Source of the DNA: Roseomonas sp.
GTDB lineage: Bacteria; Pseudomonadota; Alphaproteobacteria; Acetobacterales; Acetobacteraceae
Assembly: GCA_020249415.1 (NCBI GenBank)
Contig: JADCFR010000113.1
Coordinates: 1-6,631, forward strand
Reading direction: 5' to 3'
Length of the DNA stretch: 6,631 nucleotides
The translations under genes and the position numbers were made by a program. The notes beneath the pieces are model-generated. The model was not told the DNA's origin. It ran no database searches and saw only the letters and a list, made by a program, of their open reading frames with translations. Within the stretch, counting starts at the first letter, position 1; every line of letters begins with the position of its first letter. This document shows, one piece after another, positions 1 through 5,138 of the stretch.

Positions 1-242
1 AAATCGGGCGGCAATTGGAAGGCGTAGCGAAATTCCGCGCTTGGGCTTTGGGCAAGGCGTGGCAGGGCGGCTTGCGTGGTCGCAAAGGACCAGGGATGTG
101 AAGCAAGCAGGGCATCGCGCACGCCAGGATAAAGGCTTTTCGCGACTTCCCCTTCGGCGGTGCCATCCTCGAACGAGGCGATGGGTTGCGCGCCAATCTT
201 GATCAATGCGCTTGCGCAAAGCGTGATGGCGGTCAGCGCCAT
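1..242 (-). CDS. Phage neck / tail tubular protein A-like protein, N-terminal part (runs off the window)
   Basis: About 80 codons are visible from the ATG at 242. The protein begins MALTAITLCASALIKIGAQP and continues through a GTAEGEVAKSLYPGVRDALL stretch and a HPWSFATTQAALPRL segment. From memory this pattern is typical of the head-tail adaptor/tail tubular proteins that follow the capsid gene in T7-like phages (T7 gp11 position), which sit below the portal ring and open the tail channel. A GGAG sequence lies 8 nt upstream of the ATG, which supports the start. It is the next gene after the capsid gene on the same strand. The C-terminal part is outside the window, so length and integrity cannot be judged. 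The assignment rests on the N-terminal pattern and on gene order; another small neck protein is possible. Confidence 0.6.
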   Translation of the reverse strand, partial: MALTAITLCASALIKIGAQPIASFEDGTAEGEVAKSLYPGVRDALLASHPWSFATTQAALPRLAQSPSAEFRYAFQLPPD

Positions 243-270
243 GGGATGCTCTCCGATGTTGGGGGAAGGG

Positions 271-297
271 GGCGCGGGCGGATAATCCACCCGCGCC
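271..297 (-). other. Strong GC hairpin between the capsid and neck genes
   Basis: GGCGCGGG (271-278) pairs exactly with CCCGCGCC (290-297). Inside, after one C/A mismatch, GGA pairs with TCC around a three-base loop. On the minus-strand mRNA this hairpin follows the capsid stop codon and precedes the neck gene's ribosome binding site. There is no T tract after it, so it is not a standard intrinsic terminator. It could stabilise the 3' end of capsid mRNA or reduce read-through, as the T-phi terminator does at this place in T7. The structure is seen; the role is inferred. Confidence 0.5.
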
Positions 298-308
298 GGG
301 GCTTGCGC

Positions 309-357
309 TTATTCCTTGGCGCGCATTCGCAAGATTATTCCTTGGCGCGCATTCGCA
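309..357 (-). repeat. 23-bp tandem repeat (26-bp period) spanning the capsid stop codon
   Basis: Positions 309-331 and 335-357 are identical 23-bp sequences separated by 3 bp. The upstream copy on the minus strand (335-357) encodes the last capsid codons, RMRAKE followed by TAA. The other copy lies directly after the stop. The period of 26 puts the second copy in the -1 frame relative to the gene, where it again reads LRMRAKE and TAA. Replication slippage explains it most simply. Confidence 0.9.
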
Positions 358-1168
358 CGACTCCCGTCGGGTCAATCATGACCGCGCCCTGGGACATCAT
401 GTTGTTCACGAAATGTGCGGCGCGATCGCCATGCCAGGTGATGTCGGTCATCACTTCGCTGGCCACCGCATGACCAACCGCGGTCTTGTGATAGAAATAG
501 CAATAACGGAGCGTGCCGGATTTCGTCAGGCCGGAATGCGGCATCCAAAGCGCGCCAAGCCAGCGCTTCGCCTGCGTTCCCTTCCAGGGCAGCGCATCAT
601 CGCCGACATATTCGGTGCTGGCGAATTCCTGGATTTGCAGCAATTCGGACCATTGCTTCCAACCAACAACGGCGAAGCGCTGGCCATCATCCGGCACATC
701 GGCGGCGCCAAACATTTCGAACGCCATCAGTACTTTCTGCTTGGTCAGGCCATCCGTATCGGCAAGGCCCACACCGGTACCGAGCGCTTCCTGGGTTGCG
801 GTATCAAGCGCGGCAACAATCAGCTCATCGGTCTTCCGGCCCAGCGCATAGGCGCCCGCATTGGCGATGACACTGCGTTCATCAACATTCGTCTTGATCT
901 CATCCAGCTTGTCAATCCATTCGCCGGCGTAATAATCCTGCAGGAAGCATTCCGCATTGCTGTAGGTAAGGTTCATCACCGGCACAGCGCCGTTGCGTGC
1001 CTTGGCGGCGGCCGTGCCTTTGCCAACACGCGGGAAGATGGTGGAAGCACCCTTCACATCGGTCTTGCTGCGCACAGTGGGGCGCAGCTTGCTGCCTTGC
1101 CGCTGATAGGCTTCGGCGACTTCGGCTTCGAATTGCTTGACGAAGGCTTGTTCAATGGTTCCGGACAT
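335..1168 (-). CDS. Phage major capsid protein (T7 gp10 position)
   Basis: The 277-residue product has the pattern of the major capsid proteins of T7-like temperate phages: a helical, charged N-terminus (residues 1-40), a YYAGEWIDKLDEIKTNVDER segment (about 79-98), then an alanine-rich helix with GRKTDELIVAALD (110-122), and a C-terminus with a GAVMIDPTGVVRMRAKE ending. Many copies would assemble into the icosahedral head shell, probably in the HK97 fold used by all known tailed phages. It follows the portal and scaffold genes and precedes a neck gene, which is the T7 8-9-10-11 order. The start at 1168 has only a weak AGG upstream. The gene is intact and slightly shorter than T7 gp10A. It is separated from the scaffold gene by about 1 kb of inserted DNA. 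Its 3' end carries a tandem duplication. Confidence 0.88.
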   Translation of the reverse strand: MSGTIEQAFVKQFEAEVAEAYQRQGSKLRPTVRSKTDVKGASTIFPRVGKGTAAAKARNGAVPVMNLTYSNAECFLQDYYAGEWIDKLDEIKTNVDERSVIANAGAYALGRKTDELIVAALDTATQEALGTGVGLADTDGLTKQKVLMAFEMFGAADVPDDGQRFAVVGWKQWSELLQIQEFASTEYVGDDALPWKGTQAKRWLGALWMPHSGLTKSGTLRYCYFYHKTAVGHAVASEVMTDITWHGDRAAHFVNNMMSQGAVMIDPTGVVRMRAKE

Positions 1169-1283
1169 GCGTTTGCCTGTCTTTCATTTGGGGTTGGGGG
1201 AAATCGCCGTGCCGGTTGACGCATGGGCCGGGGTGAGGCGAAGGCACGCCACGCCCTTTCGGGTTGTGTGGCGGCAAAGGGGT

Positions 1284-1322
1284 GGGGCGGGTACGCGTTC
1301 GGGGGTTGCGCGCACCCGCCCC
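1284..1322. other. 39-nt GC hairpin at the left edge of repeat copy 1
   Basis: GGGGCGGGT (1284-1292) is the exact reverse complement of ACCCGCCCC (1314-1322). Inside, after one A/C mismatch, CGCG (1294-1297) pairs with CGCG (1309-1312) around an 11-nt loop. The right arm lies in the 55-bp repeat and can instead pair with TCGGGGCG-type sequence just downstream, so the two structures exclude each other. No T tract follows on either strand. Confidence 0.6.
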
Positions 1323-1365
1323 CTTCGGTCGGGGCGAGCCTTCAATCGCTCAAGCCCCGCCGGAT
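1311..1365. repeat. 55-bp direct repeat, copy 1
   Basis: This copy matches 2119-2173 at 53 of 55 positions; they differ at 1346 (T against C) and 1358 (C against T). It contains a foldable core: CGGGGC (1330-1335) and GAGC (1336-1339) pair with GCTC (1348-1351) and GCCCCG (1354-1359), leaving a two-base bulge and an 8-nt loop. Of the two differences, one is in the loop and the other turns a G-C pair into G-T, so both keep the hairpin. This suggests a REP-like, structure-conserving intergenic element. Confidence 0.92.
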
Positions 1366-1376
1366 TCTCTTGAGAA

Positions 1377-1408
1377 CTTGTCCCGCCCGCTTTTGTGTCT
1401 GGGACAAG
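1377..1408. other. Perfect 8-bp inverted repeat CTTGTCCC-N16-GGGACAAG
   Basis: CTTGTCCC (1377-1384) is the exact reverse complement of GGGACAAG (1401-1408), with 16 bases between. It lies in the AT-richer leader of the acetyltransferase gene, about 220 bp before its start. It could be an RNA hairpin or a binding site for a dimeric regulator; the sequence alone does not decide. Confidence 0.45.
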
Positions 1409-1432
1409 CGTTCAAGCTTTGCTGGATCGCAT

Positions 1433-1469
1433 TTTTCGAGCCTTCGAATAGGTCCGATTGCCTCGAAAA
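1433..1469. other. Perfect 8-bp inverted repeat TTTTCGAG-N21-CTCGAAAA
   Basis: TTTTCGAG (1433-1440) pairs exactly with CTCGAAAA (1462-1469). The 21-base interior holds a small CCT/AGG stem (1441-1443 with 1450-1452) around the loop TCGAAT. It lies 25 bp beyond the previous inverted repeat, so the leader could fold into a series of stems. Its role is unknown. Confidence 0.4.
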
Positions 1470-1626
1470 TTTCCAAGGTTCAGCTTCTCTTTAGGCTCAC
1501 AACTCTTCAGGGTTAGTGACCTTGCTGGGCCGACCGCGTTAGGTCATCATCAACGGGCTCGTGCGTCCGGCATCTGCTCCGGTTGCGCTCACTGGAATCT
1601 TCAACCTCGCAGGAAAGCTTCGTCGC

Positions 1627-2088
1627 ATGCCTTCCGTCATAACCATCCGCCCTGTCACGAGCGACGATTTCCCGCAGTGGCGAGTGCTCTGGGACGGCTA
1701 CAACGCATTTTACGGCAGAGCGGGAGACACAGCCTTGCCCGAGGCAATTACGCAAGCCACCTGGGAGAGGTTCCACAATCAGAATGAACCGGTACATGCG
1801 TTGGTTGCTGTAGAAGGCACCCTTGTTGTCGGGCTGGTGCACTACTTGTTCCATCGCAGTACGACACGATTAAACGAGGTCTGCTATCTGCAAGACCTTT
1901 TCACACGCCCAAGCCACCGCGGTCTTCGCATCGCGCAGAAACTCATCGAGGCTGTATATGCCGCAGCGCGCGAGGCCGGAAGTAGTCGCGTGTATTGGCA
2001 AACCCAGGCAACCAACGCCTCCGGCCGGGCACTCTACGACAAGGTTGCTTACCATGCGGGCTTCATCGTCTACTCGCACGAGCTTTAG
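1627..2088 (+). CDS. GNAT-family N-acetyltransferase
   Basis: The 153-residue product has the full length of a single GNAT domain, which transfers an acetyl group from acetyl-CoA to an amine. The N-terminus reads ITIRPVTSDDFPQW (5-18), the usual first strand and helix. VHALVAVEGTLVVGLVHYLF (56-75) forms the central strands. CYLQDLFTRPSHRGLRIAQKL (86-106) is motif A, which holds the acetyl-CoA pyrophosphate. RVYWQTQATNASGRALYDKV (121-140) is motif B with N130 and Y137. The canonical Gly in the RxxGxA/G loop is Arg here (R98-G-L-R101-I-A103). The start at 1627 is chosen for AGGAAAG at 1611-1617, 9 nt upstream; an in-frame GTG at 1561 has no such site. The substrate cannot be told. It is alone on the plus strand inside the head operon, between direct repeats, so it is probably accessory cargo rather than a virion gene. 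Confidence 0.88.
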   Translation: MPSVITIRPVTSDDFPQWRVLWDGYNAFYGRAGDTALPEAITQATWERFHNQNEPVHALVAVEGTLVVGLVHYLFHRSTTRLNEVCYLQDLFTRPSHRGLRIAQKLIEAVYAAAREAGSSRVYWQTQATNASGRALYDKVAYHAGFIVYSHEL

Positions 2089-2118
2089 TGACGACACCCG
2101 AACATGGCTAAGTGTAAC

Positions 2119-2173
2119 CGCACCCGCCCCCTTCGGTCGGGGCGAGCCTTCAACCGCTCAAGCCCTGCCGGAT
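2119..2173. repeat. 55-bp direct repeat, copy 2
   Basis: This is the partner of 1311-1365 at a fixed offset of 808 bp. It sits between the acetyltransferase stop (2088) and the scaffold stop codon (2180-2182), the two genes being convergent. The hairpin of copy 1 is kept at 2138-2167, with one G-T pair, so it could help end transcription from both sides. There is no T tract. Confidence 0.92.
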
Positions 2174-2179
2174 CCTGGA

Positions 2180-2911
2180 TCAGCCGCCCACCATGCGGCG
2201 GAAGCCATCAGTGACGCGTTTCACGAATTCCGGTTCACGTGTGCGCCAATAGCGTGGGTCACGCATCATCTCACGCAGTGCGGTTTCATCCGCCACCGGT
2301 GCGGCATCGGCCTTGCGCGTGACAGCGGGTTCGCCCTTTTCCATCATGCGATAAAGCGCCATGACACCTTCTGAGGTTGTTGAAAGCGCTTCAAACACCG
2401 CATCCGGCAGATTGGCGCGGCCCCAAGCGGAAAGCTGCTGCGCAATGCGGCGGAAACGTTCCTCGCCACCGAAGTGCTCGCGCAGCTTTTCCACCTGGCG
2501 GTCGGCTTCGAATTGCGCGGCGGCTTCGGCAATCATCGGCAAAAGCCGTTCTGCCGCCAGATCATAGACAAGCTGCGCCTGGGTCGGCGTGAAGCCCGCT
2601 TCATGCAGGCGCTTGTTCACATCCTCATCCGCGCAGCAGAGGTCATGCTTGGGCGTGATCTGGTATTCTTCGGGGCTGTCCGGAATGCCAAGGCTGCGAC
2701 GAAAGCGTTGCACTTCTTCTGCCGGCGCATCGGCGCCAGGTGGGGCGATGCGCTGCGACAGGCGGCGTTCCAATTCGCGGTAGGATTTCAGCAGCGCATC
2801 CACGCGCAACTGGCCCGCTTCGGAATCCCAGAATTTCTCCGGCACATCTTGAGGGCGCGTTGATGGGGTGGGCTGGTCGCCAAGCGCATTGGCCAGCAGA
2901 TCCTCGGGCAT
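2180..2911 (-). CDS. Phage capsid scaffolding / assembly protein (T7 gp9 position)
   Basis: The 243-residue, charged and mostly helical product lies between portal and capsid genes, the place of the scaffold in T7-like phages. A scaffold lines the inside of the procapsid, guides shell assembly around the portal and then leaves. Recognisable stretches are VPEKFWDSEAGQLRVDALL with KSYRELERRL (23-51), RRSLGIPDSPEEYQI (71-85), a DEDVNKRLHEAGFTPTQAQL run (95-114), a long helical middle (115-165), and a C-terminal DPRYWRTREPEFVKRVTDGF (218-237), which may form the helix that contacts the shell. The start at 2911 is supported by AGGAG 8 nt upstream, overlapping the end of the portal gene. An in-frame ATG at 2977 would overlap the portal gene heavily and is rejected. 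The stop is 6 bp from repeat copy 2. Confidence 0.85.
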   Translation of the reverse strand: MPEDLLANALGDQPTPSTRPQDVPEKFWDSEAGQLRVDALLKSYRELERRLSQRIAPPGADAPAEEVQRFRRSLGIPDSPEEYQITPKHDLCCADEDVNKRLHEAGFTPTQAQLVYDLAAERLLPMIAEAAAQFEADRQVEKLREHFGGEERFRRIAQQLSAWGRANLPDAVFEALSTTSEGVMALYRMMEKGEPAVTRKADAAPVADETALREMMRDPRYWRTREPEFVKRVTDGFRRMVGG

Positions 2912-2916
2912 GGGGC

Positions 2917-4329
2917 TTACTCCTGATGGGGGGATGAGAGCATTTCGGCAGGTGTGCCGAGGGTGCGGGAAAGCCACCTTGTCGTGGCGGGGATATTGAT
3001 TTCAGCAATCGCTTGCGGGCCAAGACCGCGCAGCGCTTCCAGAAACAGCAGCGCATTTGCCGCATCCGCGCGGCCCTGCACTTGCGCGAGTGGGCTGCGA
3101 TAGCGCAGCACCGCTTCGCGACCATCCAGCAGCAGCGGCGCGATATCGCCACGCCGACGCAGGATGGAAAGGCAACGCGCAATCAGCGGTGTCAGCAATT
3201 CCGCCTGAAGGCGGCCGTAAGTGGCACCCAGCAGGCGCGATGTTTCTGCCGCGCGTTCCAGCACTTCGGTCGCGGTCATGCGCTGGTCGCGCTGCGGGCC
3301 AAGCCGATCCGCAAGCAAGGCGGTACGGATGCGTGCGCGCAAATCATTCAGCACAAGCTGAGAGACATCAAAGCTGCCCGGTGCCGCCAGCGGTGTGAGG
3401 CCGGAGGACCCCGGCGCTTTTGGGATAATGGCGCCAGGCACCAGCCGCACGGTGGCGGGGTTCAGCACGCCATCATCTTCCGCCTGCCAAATCCCGGTGA
3501 CAGCGATGGAGGCATTGGCCAGCACCAATTCCACCACCTTATTCGCGGTGCGGATATCGGGCAGTGCTTTCGCCACCGGGCCGCGGCCATAGCTTTCGCC
3601 TGGCGCCTTCAGCCAACGAAAGGCGATGAAGGGATTTTCCGCAAAGCTGCCCTCGGCCAGCACGGTTGGCGCATCGCCATTGGCGCTGATGGCGGCGAAA
3701 CGATAGCCGGCACGATCAGGCCAAATGGCTTCAATGATACGATGCGCTGTTGCATCCGCGGTATCGCCCTTGCGGCGTGGCGGCAGGCAGCCGGGAAAGC
3801 GCGCCAGTAGCGCCGCTTCGCCCATGCTGAGCGCGCGGAATACCGTATCCATTCTGCCGGAGGGGCCTTCTTCCAGCACCGCATCCTGCATGGGAATGGC
3901 CGTGAAACGAAGCGCGGATGCCTCACCCGGTGCGGCTTCTTCCACCAACATCAGGCCAGTGCCGGTGATCACCAGATCAAGAAAGGCCTGGTGCATTTCA
4001 AGCGCGAAGTTGGAACGGTCAAAATGGGTTTGCAGCACCTCGGCCGATTCCTCCAAGAAAGCGGCGGCATTTTCTTCATCGCTATCCTGGGCGGGGCGGC
4101 CCGGGGCAAGGCCGAACCAGCGCGACCATGGCGGCGTCAATTCCGCCAGCAGCGAAGCGGAGAGCTGTTCCGCGGCATCGGCGGCGGTCGCGTCAAACAG
4201 CGTCGCACCGCTGCTGATGGGCGGCAGCACATGATTGTAGCAATCGCGCCAAATGCCTTCATGGCGTTGCCGTGCGGCGAGTGCGGCTTCGTAGCGCGCG
4301 ATGATGTCATGCGGGGTCATCGGCTTCAT
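2917..4329 (-). CDS. Phage portal / head-to-tail connecting protein (T7 gp8-like)
   Basis: The 470-residue product matches the head-to-tail connecting protein family of T7-like phages, which forms the ring at one vertex through which DNA enters and leaves. Visible landmarks are GIWRDCYNHVLP (25-36), LFDATAADAAEQLSASLLAE with LTPPWSRWFGL (44-74), ENPFIAFRWLKAPGESYGRG (231-250) followed by PVAKALPDIRTANK (251-264), and DDGVLNPATVRLVPGAII (285-302). It is somewhat shorter than T7 gp8 but complete. The ATG at 4329 overlaps the TGA of the preceding small gene (ATGA). An in-frame ATG at 4320 has GGGGA 9 nt upstream and may be the real start, which would remove three residues. The gene ends 5 nt before the scaffold start, so the two are probably translationally coupled. 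Confidence 0.93.
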   Translation of the reverse strand: MKPMTPHDIIARYEAALAARQRHEGIWRDCYNHVLPPISSGATLFDATAADAAEQLSASLLAELTPPWSRWFGLAPGRPAQDSDEENAAAFLEESAEVLQTHFDRSNFALEMHQAFLDLVITGTGLMLVEEAAPGEASALRFTAIPMQDAVLEEGPSGRMDTVFRALSMGEAALLARFPGCLPPRRKGDTADATAHRIIEAIWPDRAGYRFAAISANGDAPTVLAEGSFAENPFIAFRWLKAPGESYGRGPVAKALPDIRTANKVVELVLANASIAVTGIWQAEDDGVLNPATVRLVPGAIIPKAPGSSGLTPLAAPGSFDVSQLVLNDLRARIRTALLADRLGPQRDQRMTATEVLERAAETSRLLGATYGRLQAELLTPLIARCLSILRRRGDIAPLLLDGREAVLRYRSPLAQVQGRADAANALLFLEALRGLGPQAIAEINIPATTRWLSRTLGTPAEMLSSPHQE

Positions 4330-4538
4330 TCCCCGAGCAAGGAACGGCGGGTGGTGAGGAAATCCGGCATGCTGCCGAGCAGGCCGCGGGCGGAGGTCGC
4401 GATGGTGCCGGGCAGGCCGCGCGTGGCGCGGTCGCGATTTTCAACGCGCGCTGCGGAGGCTTCGGCTTCCGGCGTTGGGGGGGGCTCTGCGGGCTGAACG
4501 GTGATTTTCGGCTTTGGCGCTTGGAACAGGCCACCCAT
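4326..4538 (-). CDS. Small proline-rich phage protein preceding the portal gene
   Basis: The 70-residue product starts MGGLFQAPKPKITVQPAEPP and has a Pro/Glu/Ala-rich linker (residues 9-30), a basic middle with RVENRDRATRG, and an end reading GTIATSARGLLG followed by SMPDFLTTRRSLLGE. Short proteins of this shape (GGLF plus proline linker at the start, TSxxGLLG near the end) are, from memory, common just upstream of portal genes in alphaproteobacterial prophages. Their function is not known to me. The start at 4538 is chosen for GGAG 8 nt upstream; an in-frame ATG at 4619 would place the coding start inside the terminator-like hairpin. The stop overlaps the portal start by 4 nt, so it belongs to the structural operon. 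Confidence 0.75.
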   Translation of the reverse strand: MGGLFQAPKPKITVQPAEPPPTPEAEASAARVENRDRATRGLPGTIATSARGLLGSMPDFLTTRRSLLGE

Positions 4539-4572
4539 ACGCGCTTCTCCGTCAAAGGGTTGCCGCCCCGCC

Positions 4573-4621
4573 AAAAAGCCATGAGCCCAGCGCCTTCTTG
4601 TGGAAGAGGCTGGGCCCATGG
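4573..4621 (-). terminator. Intrinsic-terminator-like hairpin with T tract
   Basis: On the plus strand CCATG (4579-4583) pairs with CATGG (4617-4621), and after one A/C mismatch GCCCAGC (4585-4591) pairs with GCTGGGC (4609-4615). Inside, past a 2x2 internal loop, CTTC (4594-4597) pairs with GAAG (4603-4606) around a 5-nt loop. Reading the minus strand, the stem is followed after one C by TTTTT (4577-4573). This is the form of an intrinsic terminator for minus-strand transcription. It lies about 35 bp before the small protein gene and downstream of a promoter-like sequence, so it may act as an attenuator. Confidence 0.7.
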
Positions 4622-4681
4622 AAGTTTCGGGAGGAGCGAGAGAGGAAGACCTTCAGGCGCAATTCGCCCGTTGGCGTGAGT

Positions 4682-4710
4682 TTGATAGCCTAAAGCCAAG
4701 CGAACGTCAA
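4682..4710 (-). promoter_or_regulatory. Sigma70-like promoter for the head genes
   Basis: On the minus strand TTGACG (4710-4705) and TATCAA (4687-4682) are separated by exactly 17 bp. The region just upstream (4711-4733) has A and T runs that could act as an UP element. The -35 box overlaps the stop codon of the upstream gene. Transcription would start near 4675 and run through the hairpin at 4573-4621 before the small protein and portal genes. The boxes are seen; activity is inferred. Confidence 0.55.
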
Positions 4711-5138
4711 GACATTTTTCCTAAAAAAATTTCGGGGCGATTTTGCAACCTATGATAGAGGCCGAAAGGCGTCCAAGCGCGCGGTGCATCGGCGCCCAAA
4801 AGCGCGCGGCAAAGCGCCACGCAACTCAGCCCAAAGATCGGCGGCAGCAGGCGCGGTGCGGCAGGGCCGGGGCTGAAGGGGCCGCGCAGGTGAAATCCCG
4901 CGCGCCGGTAAAAGCCTGGCAAATCAAAGCCAGGATCAAGCGGCAGATGCGCCACAATCAGCCGGCCCGAAAGCGGGTCCAGCACGGTCCAGCCTTGCGC
5001 ATCATGGATGGCGGCGAAGCAATGGCGAAAGCCGCGCTTCAGCGGATAAAGCCAGGGCTGATCGGCGCGCCCGCCGAAAAACAGCCAGATGGCCTGTTGC
5101 GAATCCTCAGTATGTCTATGGGAAATGCGTGGCTTCAT
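4707..5138 (-). CDS. Uncharacterised protein, possible permuted papain-like (NlpC/P60-type) fold
   Basis: I do not recognise a named family. The 143-residue product opens with a short polar stretch, then QAIWLFFGGRADQPWLYPL (15-33), GFRHCFAAIHDAQGWTVLDP (36-55) and LSGRLIV (56-62), a proline-rich FSPGPAAPRLLPP linker (88-100), and SCVALCRALLG (105-115) followed by TPFGLYHRL (123-131). The order of a His in a strand (H39), a D-P-x-S-G turn, and later a Cys at the start of a helix (C106) resembles permuted NlpC/P60-like cysteine hydrolases, where His precedes Cys. That is inference from pattern only. The start at 5138 is chosen because its ATG overlaps the TGA of the upstream gene (ATGA); an in-frame ATG at 5168 would overlap that gene more deeply. 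It lies between the repressor-side gene and the head genes. Confidence 0.7.
   Translation of the reverse strand: MKPRISHRHTEDSQQAIWLFFGGRADQPWLYPLKRGFRHCFAAIHDAQGWTVLDPLSGRLIVAHLPLDPGFDLPGFYRRAGFHLRGPFSPGPAAPRLLPPIFGLSCVALCRALLGADAPRAWTPFGLYHRLQNRPEIFLGKMS

Larger units (their letters stand above)
1169..1626. other. Gene-free, hairpin-rich stretch upstream of the capsid and acetyltransferase genes
   Basis: I see no convincing gene here. The capsid-proximal part (1169-1310) is GC-rich and holds a hairpin in which CGCCAC (1247-1252) pairs with GTGGCG (1268-1273) and an inner CCC pairs with GGG. Next come the 39-nt hairpin at 1284-1322, repeat copy 1 and two further inverted repeats (1377-1408, 1433-1469). 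From about 1370 onward the DNA is visibly more AT-rich than the phage genes, in keeping with inserted DNA. Any leader of the capsid mRNA and any promoter of the acetyltransferase gene should lie here, but I cannot point to a clear -35/-10 pair. Confidence 0.6.
1311..2173 (+). other. Putative inserted cargo unit: direct repeats bracketing an acetyltransferase gene
   Basis: Two near-identical 55-bp repeats in the same orientation bracket about 750 bp that holds one complete gene on the strand opposite to all the head genes. The right repeat ends 6 bp from the scaffold stop codon. Removing one repeat plus the intervening DNA (808 bp) would leave a gap of about 200 bp between scaffold and capsid, normal for this gene pair. 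This fits insertion of a moron, by recombination between dispersed repeats or by movement of a small non-autonomous element. I see no transposase and no clear terminal inverted repeats. Confidence 0.45.

Noticed and set aside
413..1219. Long plus-strand open frame (268 codons) opposite the capsid gene
   Set aside because: It is fully antisense to a recognisable capsid gene, its translation has no family pattern, and long antisense frames are expected in GC-rich DNA.
1436..1455. TTCGAAT resembling a tRNA T-loop
   Set aside because: The flanking bases cannot form the five-pair T stem, and no acceptor, D or anticodon arms are present.
1501..1560. Possible integron attC site (GTTAGGT at 1538-1544, fitting GTTRRRY) before the acetyltransferase
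   Set aside because: No RYYYAAC partner with matching inner arms lies at the expected distance, and none lies downstream of the gene; a chance 7-mer.
1513..1854. Minus-strand open frame across the acetyltransferase
   Set aside because: It overlaps a well-supported GNAT gene that has a good ribosome binding site; no recognisable pattern in the antisense product.
2912..2977. Upstream extension of the scaffold gene to an ATG at 2977
   Set aside because: It would overlap the portal gene by about 60 bp, whereas the ATG at 2911 has AGGAG at the right distance and matches the usual start.
3013..3810. Plus-strand open frame (265 codons) opposite the portal gene
   Set aside because: It is antisense to the portal gene, low in complexity and Arg/Gln-rich; a shadow frame.
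4539..4619. Longer start at 4619 for the small phage gene
   Set aside because: The coding start would lie inside the terminator-like hairpin, and the ATG at 4538 has GGAG 8 nt upstream and begins the GGLF pattern.
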